Of a DNA stretch of 64,000 bases, positions 1-9,965 are shown piece after piece. The position numbers and the translations under genes are program-made. Source of the stretch: Taudactylus pleione (Eukaryota; Chordata; Amphibia; Anura; Myobatrachidae). Location of the stretch: positions 992,001 through 1,056,000 of the forward strand of contig JAUIMM010000547.1 of the NCBI GenBank assembly GCA_031769625.1, read 5' to 3'. Every line of letters begins with the position of its first letter. The first letter of the stretch is position 1. The notes under the pieces were generated by a model. The model ran no database searches, was not told where the DNA came from, and saw nothing but the letters and a program-made list of their open reading frames with translations.

Positions 1-93
1 GGGTATGCTGGGATGTGTAGTTCCACAGTAGCTGGAGTAACACAGATTGACTACCCCTGGCCTAGCCTCTGTATTAAAAATGTATTATAATGA

Positions 94-426
94 TTAATGT
101 CTGGTTTTGGGAAGACTAGTATCGAGGGAATTGCAATAGCTAATGTGGGAGATTTTGAGTGCATTAATTAAAGTTTGGCAGTGTCTTGTGTGAGACGTGT
201 GTATACTGGAAATGTTTCTTAGATGTATGTAACAGGACTCTGATACAAATTTGATGTGAGGGACAGGGTACTTTTGAGTCAAGGAAGCTTGAGGGTCAGG
301 GTTTATTATTTCACTGTCAGGTAGGTACCTTCTGTTGCCTGGTGGGAATATTTTATTAGCCCAGTGTTTGAAAGATTGAGTTTGCTGTGGCGAGAGGACA
401 TTCAGGGTGATCTGGCAGAAAGACAT
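94..426 (-). pseudogene. L2/CR1-like LINE relic, C-terminal end of reverse transcriptase
   Basis: A minus-strand reading frame of about 110 codons holds the region that follows the polymerase core in L2/CR1-type non-LTR retrotransposons. Visible landmarks are a DPQASLT segment (residues 44-50), a KFVSESCYIHLRN block (about 59-71) and SYCNSLDTSLPK (about 96-107). These match the family pattern of 'HI..V..SC..HLRN' followed by 'YCN.L..GLP'. The frame has no plausible start of its own and lacks the polymerase core. It lies on the same strand as, and downstream of, the LINE segment at 776-2545, so both are probably one old insertion that lost its middle and was split by the MITE at 434-770. Family recognition is from memory; a translated search would settle the clade. 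Confidence 0.6.
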
Positions 427-433
427 TCAGTTA

Positions 434-770
434 AGCTGGGTACACACCTATACAATTGTCGGGCCATTCTTTCGATATCGAGAGAACGGCTGTTGGTTTG
501 TATAGGTGTGTGCACTGTCCCGATGCAGGCGCGTTAGCAGGTATATAGCTTATAACGCTCCTGCAACGGCTGGGATCGTGTGGTCGAATCTCATGTGCTG
601 TTTAATATTTATCGGCCGACCACCCAATCCCATAGAGGCCCATACACACTGTGCTATGTCTGCACAGTGTGTACGTGGCTCACAGGCAGTTGACCGGGGG
701 TCACACTGGGGGGACACTGCACGGGTCGATGTTAGAATTTTACCTGATCAGCCGAGGTGTGTACCCAGCT
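434..770. mobile_element. Foldback MITE (AGCTGGGTACACAC family)
   Basis: The ends are inverted copies: AGCTGGGTACACACC on the left and GGTGTGTACCCAGCT on the right, flanked by TTAA-like sequence on both sides (431-434 and 770-773). There is no coding capacity. Sibling elements at 6543-7000 and 7939-8171 have clear 3-bp TAA duplications, so this is most likely a PIF/Harbinger-type MITE, although a TTAA target (Kolobok or piggyBac type) cannot be excluded for this copy. It interrupts the LINE relic on either side. Confidence 0.65.
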
Positions 771-1450
771 TAACGCAGATGGTGATAGATACATAGAGGA
801 TGGGTGCATTTGGGAATCATCCGATGATTTTGAAATCCAGTAGAGTTTTAGTTTTATTGATTTTATCCGAGAGACAGTTTAGGTCAGGATATTTCCATAA
901 CATGATTAGTACTTGCATGCTTAGATAGTGAAGGAAATGCGCCAGTGTAGAGAGAGACATTACAGATTTAGTCAAGTCTTGGAAGAAAGAGAAAGAGATT
1001 ACCTGATTTGTGAGGTTATAAGGGTCAAGATGACAAGTAGTAGAGCAGGAAGAAATGGAGAGAGTACATACTTCATCTTCATTTGTGGAAGAAAGGAAGA
1101 GTAGGTGCCAGAGGGTTCAGGGAAGGAATTGAGAAGGCTGCTGGCTGAGGAAGAGCATGTCTGATGTCATTAATCCTGTCCTTGGCAAGATTGGCCATTG
1201 GAGGGATGACATGGGGGTTGAGAATTAATCTAAATTTATAAAAAAGGAATTTGAGTTTAGAACCCTGAGCAGAAATAAAGATAAGAGTTTGGAACTATGG
1301 TTGGTTGTCCAGATCATTTCAGTAATTGATGGCAGTATATGTGAGCAAGTCAGAAGTACAAGCCAATGTTGTTCTACTTTATGAAAAAATACTTTTGAAG
1401 GCAAACATGTGTCTTTAGTGTGCCACAGATGATGCCATGGTTGATACAGA

Positions 1451-1600
1451 GGCCCTGATTCAGAGCCGGACGCTCTGACAGAGCGTCGGGTCTCGCGCAT
1501 GCGCACGACGGAGCCGGGTCCGTCGTGCGCATGCGCAGTGGCCCAACATCGAAACCGCTTGCGAGCGCTCGGCGCTCGCGAGCGGGTCTGAATCAGGCCC
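1451..1600. mobile_element. 150-bp PIF/Harbinger-like MITE made of adjacent hairpins
   Basis: The element runs from GGCCCTGATTCAGAGC to CTGAATCAGGCCC and is flanked by a 3-bp AGA direct repeat (1448-1450 and 1601-1603). Three hairpins follow each other inside: ACGCTCTG/CAGAGCGT, a long arm GCGCATGCGCACGACGG with its complement, and CGCTTGCGAGCGCTC with its complement. It is the shortest member of the family seen at 7085, 28629, 37950, 49002 and 50270. It sits within a LINE relic. Confidence 0.75.
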
Positions 1601-1700
1601 AGAGTGTTAAGAGTAGCCACTTGATTAAGAGCTGTTCCTAGATTTTATTAAGATGTTTTACAGCCAGGTCACGAGAGAGAAGGTGAAAAGTTGTTGCTAA

Positions 1701-2019
1701 TGCTGGGCATACACTATACAATTATCTGTCAGATATCTGTCCAATCTGGATGGTTGCAATGAAAATCTGGTAATGTATGGGAGCAAATGACAATCGTCCA
1801 TTTGCTCATAAACACTGAAAAACAGACAAAAATTGTCATTCAGACAAATTGGTTAAATCAAATGAATTTAACCAATGTGAACAATAATTTTTGTCCATTT
1901 TCCAGTGTTTAAGACCATATGGTCTATTGTCATTGGCTCCCATACATTACCAGATTTTCATTCCAACCAGCCAGATTGGACAGATATCTGACAGATAATT
2001 GCAGAGTGTATGCCCAGCA
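1701..2019. mobile_element. 319-bp foldback MITE (TGCTGGGCATACAC family)
   Basis: Left end TGCTGGGCATACACTATAC and right end GAGTGTATGCCCAGCA are inverted repeats. The pairing continues inward through the ATCTGTCAGATATCTGTCC region, so almost the whole element can fold into one long hairpin. A TAA target duplication flanks it (1698-1700 and 2020-2022), as expected for PIF/Harbinger-type elements. A relative at 46450-47799 hosts another insertion, and the right end at 5350-5377 belongs to the same family. Confidence 0.75.
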
Positions 2020-2619
2020 TAACTAATAAAGCCTAAAATTGTGCAGGTATGTGCTGGTTTTGTAGACTTTGACAGCAGAGATGTTAATGTAACTAGATAA
2101 AAAGTTGCAGCTGATAAAGTGATGATCTGAGAGGGGCAAAGGGAGTGTAAGAAAAATCAAAAACTTAACATATCCTATAGAAGAGAGAGTCCACAGGTAG
2201 AGGCCGAGAGTGAAGATTGGAGAAAGTAGTTTGGGGCACAGGGAAATGTAGGAGAATGTGCATAATAAATAGGATGTTGAAGATAATTGTGGAGGACATC
2301 AAAAGATAAGAAATTATCGAACCATGGATAGGAATATTAATTGATGGAGCATTCCGTACATCTGTGAGTATTCAACATGTGGAAAGGAGTTGTCCAACCC
2401 CACTTTGTCTGCTTCCAGTCCTTGGAGGAGTCTGTGTAGTGGAGGCCACTGTGTGAGAGGGCTTCAGGTGAGGCAGTATCTGATTGTGTAAGCCGGAAGA
2501 GGTCATGGAATGCATTGTGTGCATTCAGTAGGGCACATTAAAAGGCTTTAGAAAGTGATGTAAGATAGGTGATGTGTTTGAGGTTTGCTAGATCTCTATA
2601 TTATTATTATTATTATTAT

Positions 2620-2901
2620 GGTACTTCCTCATCTTTGCGGTGAAGATACGTAAGCAGCGTAAATATGAGGAAATACCATTCGGCCCCTTGCGGGCTCGCT
2701 TCGCTCGCCATGCTGCGGGCACAGTTGGTTGCTTCGCTCGCCACAAGGATATATTCCCCCTCCATGCCCACTTGGATGGTAGGGAATGACGTTGGACACT
2801 GGCTGATCTTTACGCTACTTACGTATCTTCACTGACTAGTGAAGATACATAAGTAGCGTAACCAGTGCCTCCAGCAGGGGGCCGCAAAGATGAGGAAGTA
2901 C

Positions 2902-2902
<1 letters not shown>
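2620..2902. mobile_element. MITE embedded in an ATT microsatellite
   Basis: GGTACTTCCTCATCTTTGCG on the left is matched by its reverse complement at the right end. Further internal inverted segments (GAAGATACGTAAG, and TTACGCTACTTACGTATCTTC against its complement) form nested stems. The element is flanked on the left by TTATTATTATTATTAT and on the right by ATTATTATTATTATT, so it either inserted into, or seeded, a trinucleotide microsatellite (2601-2619 and 2903-2933). It is non-coding and its superfamily is unknown. Confidence 0.7.
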
Positions 2903-2937
<35 letters not shown>

Positions 2938-3160
2938 TACTAGTTATTTATATAGTGCACACATTCCACATATATCACCAGCTGTTACAGGCAAAAGAAG
3001 ATAGAATAAAAAGATAAATGCACAATGTGTAATCATTTATTTTCTAACAACAGGTGAGGATGCTTCAATTAACAAAGATAAGGGAAAAAGGTATTGAGTG
3101 TTAATTAGAGTGAAGCAAACCAGCCATTGCGATTGAGACTGACCACCTAGTACTAACATA

Positions 3161-3345
3161 GGGCCTGATTCAGCAAGGAAGGCAATTGCTAATATGCACG
3201 CAATCGGACAATTGTTGCGTGCATTCGTATGCATCGCAGTACAAGTGCGCGAACCAGCCATTGTGATCGGGTCTGCAGTCGCAATGATTACGCAGACCCA
3301 TCGCAGAGTGATTGACAGGAAGTGCCGTTTGTGGGTGGTAAATAA
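3161..3345. mobile_element. One-ended Harbinger-like MITE fragment
   Basis: GGGCCTGATTCAGCAAGG matches the end of the GGCCCTGATTCAG MITE family, followed by family-like hairpin material (CGCAGACCCATCGCAGAGTG). No matching right end is visible, so this is a truncated copy or a distant relative. Confidence 0.35.
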
Positions 3346-3532
3346 ATAAACATCAATAAACATAATAATTATGGTAAGAACCCAAATCCATCTTGTCCAC
3401 TCTTCCCCTATTCATTTCATACTTGTGTAACAAATATAAAACAAATTTTTATTATGGATAAAATCAGCCATAGTCTAGTCAGCAGTGAGGGAAATAGGAG
3501 GGTATTGAAAACATACATAGGGCAGAGGTTCC

Positions 3533-3707
3533 CAAACGCGGTCCTCAAGGCTCCCCAACAGTTCATGTTTTAGAGATAACCATGGTTAAGCACAGGTGGT
3601 TAAATCAAATTGACTGAGGTACTAATTAAATCACCTTGTCTCAACCATGGATATCTCTAAAACATAAACTGTTGGGGAGCCTTGAGGAGCGCGTTTGGGA
3701 ACATTTG
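3533..3707. mobile_element. 175-bp palindromic hAT-type MITE
   Basis: Starts CAGAGGTTCCCAAACGCG and ends CGCGTTTGGGAACATTTG. The flanks ACATAGGG (3525-3532) and CCATAGGG (3708-3715) form an 8-bp target duplication with one mismatch, which is diagnostic of hAT insertion. The arms pair along almost their full length (CTCCCCAACAGTT... against AACTGTTGGGGAG). Relatives occur at 6559-6721 and 51153-51269. Confidence 0.75.
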
Positions 3708-3941
3708 CCATAGGGTGTTTCAGAAACACTTCCAAATCTGTTCCTTAAGGGGGGAGAGTTTCTATGTAACTTTCCCATGTTTCGAAAAAATCTTTCGGTA
3801 AACCTCTCCTTTTGCAATGAGGCCTCTAATCATTCCATTCTAAAAATATTAAAAAGTTTTTCTAAAACGAGGGAGAATGGATGGGGGGGCAGATTGTATC
3901 CACATTTGAAGAATACATATTTTAGCTATGGCTGATATGGC

Positions 3942-4233
3942 TAAAGGGGCACATCCACTAGACGATCTACTCCCTCTCCAATCTCTAAACAATTTTCCCT
4001 TGATTTTTTCCCTTGAAATTTTATCTTTCAGTCTGAACGATTTGCAAACTATCTTTAATAGATCAAGTGAAATTGACCTGCATGTTCGGTCGACTGACTG
4101 ACCAGCGGGAGCGCGCATTGTTGATCGTTAATGACCAAATAACTGCACGATTTATAAATGATTTTTAAACGATTGAACGATAACAATGTCGTTATCGTTC
4201 AATCGCCTGCTAAAATCGTGTAGTGGATTGACA
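3942..4233. mobile_element. Foldback MITE related to the 48621 element
   Basis: The left side reads GGGGCACATCCACTAGACGA and the right side TCGTGTAGTGGATTGAC, imperfect inverted repeats. Inside the right arm is CGATTGAACGATAAC followed by its complement, also present in the better preserved relative at 48621-48934. The left boundary is approximate. No gene is present. Confidence 0.5.
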
Positions 4234-4574
4234 ATAATTTCTTTACCCCCCTTATTTTTTTTTTTAGAAATTATAATAAAAAAGGATTGTCAACAACTCA
4301 TCTTTAATGCACCTGTATACCATACACTGCACAGCAAGTCCTGTTGCTTATTTAGTACTTCTGTGCAAATTTCTCTTCGCCTGTCCTAAGCTAAAGTCAG
4401 GGACCCTTTATACATTATACCTGGGGTTTTGTTTATTACCATTGGGCTCCTACCCTTACAGATAGATGGACATCTTTTTCACTTTTTTTATTTTTTTGTT
4501 TTTTAGAATACTAATCAAGGGTATATATGAAGCATTAAAGCAAACGCATAAATAATCTTCAAAAAAAAAACCTG

Positions 4575-5377
4575 TCCATCAGGATATTGCATTCCCCCAT
4601 TCCTCCCCTGGGAAGGAGACATTTTCCTGTTCCTCTCCTGGGAAGTAGACATTTCCCCGTTCCTCCCCTGGGAAGGAGACATTTCCCACATTTCCCCGTT
4701 CCTCCCCTGGGAAGGAGACATTTTCCTGTTCCTCTCCTGGGAAGTAGACATTTCCCGTTCCTCCCCTGGGAAGGAGACATTTCCCACATTTCCCCGTTCC
4801 TCCCCTGGGAAGGAGACATTTTCCTGTTCCTCTCCAGGGAAGTAGACATTTCCCCGTTCCTCCCCTGGGAAGGAGACATTTCCCACATTTCCCCGTTCCT
4901 CCCCTGGGAAGGAGACATTTTCCTGTTCCTCTCCTGGGAAGTAGACATTTCCCCGTTCCTCCCCTGGGAAGGAGACATTTCCCACATTTCCCCGTTGCTC
5001 CCCTGGGAAGGAGACATTTTCCTGTTCCTCTCCTGGGAAGTAGACATTTCCCCGTTCCTCCCCTGGGAAGGAGACATTTCCCACATTCCCCCATTCCTCC
5101 CTTGGGAAGGAGACATTTTCCTGTTCCTCTCCTGGGTAGTAGACATTTCCCCGTTCCTCCCCTGGGAAGAAGACATTTCCCACATTTCCCCGTTCTTCCC
5201 CTGGGAAGGAGACATTTTCCTGTTCTTCTCCTGGGAAGTAGACATATCACCATTTCTCCCCTGTGGAAGGGATACTTCCCCGTTCCTCCCCTGTGAAGCA
5301 CCCGGGGAAATATTGGGCAGTCAGCCAGGGGCAGCATACACAGATCGGCCATATAATTGTATAATGTATGCCAAGCA
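4575..5377. repeat. 33-bp/99-bp higher-order minisatellite inside a MITE
   Basis: Tandem copies of a roughly 33-bp unit (core CCTCCCCTGGGAAGGAGACA) run from about 4596 to 5310. Units occur in threes, giving a 98-99-bp higher-order period marked by TTTCCCACATTTCCCCGTT at about 4683, 4781, 4880, 4979, 5078 and 5176. Since 33 and 99 are multiples of three, frames stay open for 220-284 codons in several frames on both strands; these are repeat artefacts, not a gene. The right flank (about 5350-5377) ends in TGTATGCCAAGCA plus TAA, the terminus of the TGCTGGGCATACA MITE family. The MITE at 46450 carries a similar core once or twice (46571-46625), so the array is an internal expansion. Confidence 0.85.
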
Positions 5378-5380
5378 TAA

Positions 5381-6539
5381 GCCTCTTTCTTGACAGCAAT
5401 AACAGCCTGCTGTAACCTGACTCCTGCATACAAGTGTAATGTATGAACTTTGTTTCATATATAGGCACATTTTACTCATATATGTTTTTTCTGTTGTAAC
5501 TTGATGCCATTTGCATGAAGTGGGCAGGACAATGCATATAATGTTGCTAAATGCGTCATCGTATCCATACGAGCTCAGTGGTCACTAAGGTGAGCTTGGC
5601 TTAATGAGGAGAAGTGCACCTTCACAGCACTTCCCCAAGCATCTTGCAGGTTGGTAAGAGTCCTTACTTGCTTGCCTGGGAGGCCAACCTCTTATCCTCT
5701 ATGCTTACAATATCCAAATTAAAATTCTGTCCAAGGGGTCAATCCAATTAGGTGCAAGTTTCAAACTCACTTGTTTGGATTCGCACACTCGCACTGTTCG
5801 TGCAGGAAAAAGGCAAGTCTGGTGATCAAAAATGTTGCAAATTACAATGTTGCAATGAACCCGCAACTAATAGAATTGACACCCAAGTAGGTTATATAAA
5901 CGGTCCTATGGGCTATGCTATAAATCCATATATTTCCTGTCTTACTCGGCACAATCCAGACTTGTGCATACATTTACTGTATAATGCTTTTTCCATAAAT
6001 ATCCTGTACATCAAAGGATACTTTTTTGGGCTGAATAACTTAACCACTGCCTTGTTACGTCCTAGCTGTGTTATTACTGTAGATGATCGTCTGGGATTGT
6101 TACAAACATTTGTTGACCAATTGCTTATTTCTGCACCTTGGACCTGATGCAGAGATGGACAAAGTTACATCGCTGCTGTGTCTGGATGCAGCACTGATGC
6201 TAATATATTCTAATGCAGCAGGAGGCGTCTGAGGAGAAAAGACGCCTCCTGACAGCATCGCAGATCCGAGTGCTGCGTCCAAATACACAGCATCTGAGCA
6301 CCATCACGACCAAAGGCTACTCAGAATGGCCAACTTACCTGCATAGCCAAGGCCAGGAAATATGAGTCTTCTGACATAGACCCCCCTCCCCACCCCAAAA
6401 TAGCTGCAGCCTGTCAAAACCATCGGGTTTGCGTACATTTCTGAATGAGGCTCAGTGTTCAGTAGAATTCTGTGCATTTTATACAGGATGCTGTCCTTCT
6501 GATTCCTGAGCCCCATGCAAGACAGAGAGATGCTGGTCC
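5381..6539. other. Gene-free stretch
   Basis: No coding or structural RNA feature is supported. A partial MITE-like end GGGGTCAATCCAATTAGG lies at about 5735, related to the end of 13841-14018. A short perfect hairpin with AGGAGGCGTC arms lies at about 6222-6250. The 131-codon frame at 5752-6147 shows no recognisable family features. Confidence 0.4.
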
Positions 6540-6542
6540 TAA

Positions 6543-7000
6543 AGCTCGGTACACACTACAGAGGTTCCCAAATTCCACCATTACAGATCAGGTTTGAAGA
6601 ATATCCATGCTTGAGTCCAGATGGTTGAAACACATTGACTAAGGTACTAATTAAGTCACCTGTGCTCAAGCATGGATATCCTTAACATGTGGATTGTAAT
6701 GGCAGAGTTTGTGAATATCTGCCTAATTTGGTAAATTTAGCATTCTGCAATGGAGCGCAGCGACCATCGTATATAGTATGGAGCGCAGCGACCATCGTAT
6801 ATAGTGTGTACCCCCAAATCCACCCAATTCATCAAACTATGAATATGCTGTACACCAGATTGGACAATGCCACGGGCGATGCAGTGTTGTTACATTAAGT
6901 ATGCATGGCGGATTGTGCAGTGTGTATGGTGATGCGATATACCGTTGCATCACATCGCCGCTCTGCTAGGTCGGCCCATCGTTGAGGTGTGTACATAACT
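6543..7000. mobile_element. Foldback MITE (AGCTGGGTACACAC family) holding a second MITE
   Basis: Left end AGCTCGGTACACACTA, right end GTGTGTACATAACT, flanked by TAA on both sides (6540-6542 and 7001-7003). A hAT-type element at 6559-6721 (CAGAGGTTCCCAAATT... to ...GTGAATATCTG) lies just inside the left end. A tandem duplication of TGGAGCGCAGCGACCATCGT with its flanking bases sits at 6751-6804. Confidence 0.6.
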
Positions 7001-7084
7001 TAAGAAGACTAAGAATCCTAATACTTTCCCTTGGCTAGAGAAAATAAGACATATATTATGTATCAACACAAACAAGAGGACTAA

Positions 7085-7683
7085 GGCCCTGATTCAGAGC
7101 CGGTCGCTATTTGCGCTCGCTCGTCCAGAAAATAGGGGTGGCTATTCAAATGAACCGTTCGCTGTTTGCGGTCTGTTCACGCCTCTAGGTCTGAACGAGC
7201 GAACAAAACTTGCGGTCGTTTTTTGGGAAACTACGCCCCCTGGCCGCTCGCATCTGACGTCATGTCCGCTATTTATTAAATTAATCGAGTACATCGAACA
7301 GGGTATGAACTGCTCGCTATTCTTGTGGTTGGTTTTTGCTACCACAATTTTGCGAGCAGTTCTGGCTAAAAAAAAACCCAGTGACGTGGTCAATGATGCT
7401 GCTGTTTTAAATATGTACACCCATAAAACGCCCGTTTTGACCTTTAAGCACGCCTGCGTTCTGATTTCCACTCCCCGTTTTCAAGCACCTTCCCCTGTTA
7501 CCACCCACATACGCCTCATCCTGTCACTCAAATTAGCAGGCATTCGCTATTTTGCGAGCACATGAATTTCGGCCGCACTGACTGGTTCGCGCATGCGTAT
7601 AACGATCCGTACGCATGCGCAGTTTGGCAAACATCGCCCGGAGCGAACGAGCTGCCGCTTACGAGTGGCTCTGAATGAGGGCC
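7085..7683. mobile_element. 599-bp PIF/Harbinger-like MITE, copy 1
   Basis: GGCCCTGATTCAGAGCCGGT on the left and GGCTCTGAATGAGGGCC on the right form the terminal repeats. A perfect TAA target duplication flanks it (7082-7084 and 7684-7686). The interior contains CGCTCGTTCAGACC-type arms and ATGCGCGAACCAG-like subterminal repeats. Small open frames inside are not conserved between copies. The second copy at 28629-29227 has exactly the same length in the opposite orientation. Confidence 0.85.
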
Positions 7684-7938
7684 TAAGGTACCAGTAATTG
7701 CTTGAAAATAGTCATGAGAATAGTCCTAAAAAATAGGGTTTGTTTACTATTTTCTTCTAATTTAGTTTTTATATCCGTAAATTGTAAAAGAGTAATTTAA
7801 ATGGTACAAAAAGACAGTCTGATATGTCACAAAAATGACAAAAATTACTCAAACTATAACAAACAGCAAGTAACCAGCACACTACAAAAATGCTAATATG
7901 TGTCTAGTGACGACACAACAATGGCACTAGTGAGCTAA

Positions 7939-8171
7939 AGCTGGGTATATACACTGGGGCGACATTGTTCCGATTGGCTGATTTGGCCAAACCGGAACAT
8001 CATATCGTGCAGTGGTTATGCACGATATGCGCGCTCCCATGCGACGTCGCCAGGTTTGTTGTGCTGCACATCAAATATGACGATATCGCATATGGCGCAT
8101 TGCAGTGTAATGAAGGACGAAAGGAGTGATCGGTCCATCATTCGTTACATCGTTCTGATGTGTACCCAGTA
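7939..8171. mobile_element. Foldback MITE (AGCTGGGTACACAC family)
   Basis: AGCTGGGTATATACACTGG on the left and GATGTGTACCCAGTA on the right, with TAA flanks at 7936-7938 and 8172-8174. The centre contains CATATCGTGCAGTGG / CGATATCGCATATGG palindromic stretches. Confidence 0.65.
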
Positions 8172-8619
8172 TAATTGTTTTATTGAGCAAGAGAAAGAGA
8201 TAATTTAGAGATCTTCTTAAATTTCAGTAACATGTCAAAATTATGTCCGTCATAGCTTTCATCTATAAGCCACATACACAGCTTCTGTTGTGAAGCTGTG
8301 AGCAACATTAAGACAGGCTCTTTCAACTTATGCCAACTGTACATTTTAGTTCTGCATGCTAAATTACAGTATTTATTAAAAAAAAAATCTAAATTTATAT
8401 TTTGATGAAAAAACTTCTCACAAATGTTCACTTAAGTAAGGTCTTATCCATTACATGGTTAAAAAATGAAGTGTATAAAAATAAGTGGTCAGATGGTGCC
8501 ATGTGACTTGTAGATAAAGTGCAATGTGGACCACACCTTACAGTACTCTGATCTGCCAATCACACCCTATTACACATCCTTTTAATGCTTTTTACAATTT
8601 CAGTAGACTGCACAGACTT

Positions 8620-8960
8620 AACCTCTTTCAGACCTAAAACCCAGGCTTCAACCTGGCTCGGAACCGGGACACTGAGCATGGGTTGAAGCCAGGGTTACCC
8701 CTTTCACTCATGGTTGATGACTCGGGTTATGCCCTTCACACCGGACCCGGGTCTTCCAGTGACCTGGGTCTTCCGGCATTCAGTGGACGCTTGGAGATGA
8801 TGTCCTCTCCAAGCACTACTGTCTCCAGCCAATCAATTTCTTTTAGGCTTGACCAAGGTCATAAAGACCCTGGTCACTCCTTTTAGACTTGAGCCGGGTC
8901 ATCGACTGGGTTGCAAGTCTCGGGAAAATCATCCAGCACACCACCTGCAGAGGGTGCCAT
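8620..8960. repeat. Inverted-repeat-rich segment, probable MITE fragment
   Basis: CCCAGGCTTCAACCTGG and its near-complement GGGTTGAAGCCAGGGTTA form a hairpin, followed by GACCCGGGTC- and GACCTGGGTC-type motifs and a degenerate repeat of CTTTTAGACTTGA(G/C)C. The organisation resembles a non-autonomous DNA transposon, but clear ends and a target duplication were not found. Confidence 0.3.
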
Positions 8961-9106
8961 CGCTATGGGGCTTAGAGGTTTAGGGGGCTTCTGACACAGG
9001 TCATATAGTTGTCTACCAAATTACCAGAATTGCCTGCTAAGCATTTGATTCTGACCCGTTGCAGGCCTAAATGGGGTGATATTCCATTTTCAGTGAATGG
9101 CGCATG

Positions 9107-9590
9107 TAGTGGATGTTATAATGGTAAAAGGGGCTTGTAATGTGGCATAATCTGAACTGCGCCCTGTAATTTGTATGACCTAGAGGGCACTATCATGTTA
9201 CATAATATGAATAGGGGACACTGTAATATGGCATAATATGAACTGGGGGTACTGTGATGTTCATAATATAAATCAGGGCACTGAAATGTTGCACTGTATG
9301 AATTGTGGGCACTACAGTGTGTGGCATAATATGAACTGTTGGCACTACAATATGGAATTATGAACTGAGGGTGACACTTCAATGTGACATAATATGTACT
9401 GGGGACAATTTATTGCATAATGTGAATTGGGGGCACTCTGTGGCATAATGTATAACTACAGCACTACAATGGCAGATTATGAATTGGGCACTACTAAGGG
9501 GCATACAATGAATTAGAGCACTAATATGGAGCATAACATTAACTAGGATACTACTGGGGAATACAATTAACTATGGCATTCAATGAACAA
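9107..9590. repeat. Degenerate tandem array, unit about 31 bp
   Basis: Variants of GGCATAATATGAACTGGGGG plus CACTACAATGT repeat about 15 times. In the clearest part the ATAATATGA landmarks lie at 9202, 9233 and 9263, a 30-31-bp spacing. Divergence between units is high, so this is an old array. No coding potential. Confidence 0.6.
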
Positions 9591-9965
9591 CTGCTGTAGA
9601 GAAAGGTGTCTCTAAAAGTATTGGAGTAGGGGGCCTTTTACACTGTTGCTAAGGGCATGCTTACCTACTGCGGGAGACTCCCTGTTATTGGCCATCTGCC
9701 AGGCATTGTCATTTCTATGTAATGGGCTTATTGCCTCTCTGACTGCCCCTGTAACTTATGTGACATGCCATTACCTTCACTGATCTTTGTAAGCCCGCTG
9801 CAGGCTCTTACTCCAGCAATGCTCAGGTTGTCCTGTATAAGTCATTCACTCAGTAGGGGTCATATTGCATTGGAGATATTTCTCCTGTTTTAAAAATGCA
9901 CTTGCCTATGCCCATCCTGTGTTTTCTGGGTATGCAGTGGTCATTTACAAGGATTGTCTCATCAT

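Larger units (their letters stand above)
776..2545 (-). pseudogene. L2/CR1-like LINE relic: endonuclease end and linker before the RT
   Basis: On the minus strand this segment reads as a decayed LINE ORF2. At 2107-2139 the frame gives LSDHHFISC, the conserved C-terminal SDHH motif of the AP-type endonuclease used to nick target DNA. Nearer the left, in shifting frames, are fragments resembling the endonuclease-to-RT linker: TNEDEVCTL-like sequence near 1050-1080 and YTGAFPSLSKHA near 900-940. Stops and frameshifts are frequent, so it is not functional. Two MITEs (1451-1600 and 1701-2019) have inserted into it. Together with 94-426 it outlines one minus-strand insertion. The YADD core is not visible and was probably deleted. 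Confidence 0.6.

Noticed and set aside
5752..6147. 131-codon frame as a small gene
   Set aside because: No domain, no signal peptide and no codon bias visible; length is within chance for this composition.
8180..8431. 83-codon minus-strand frame as a gene or transposase exon
   Set aside because: Somewhat protein-like in composition but without a recognisable motif; AT-rich and without supporting neighbours.
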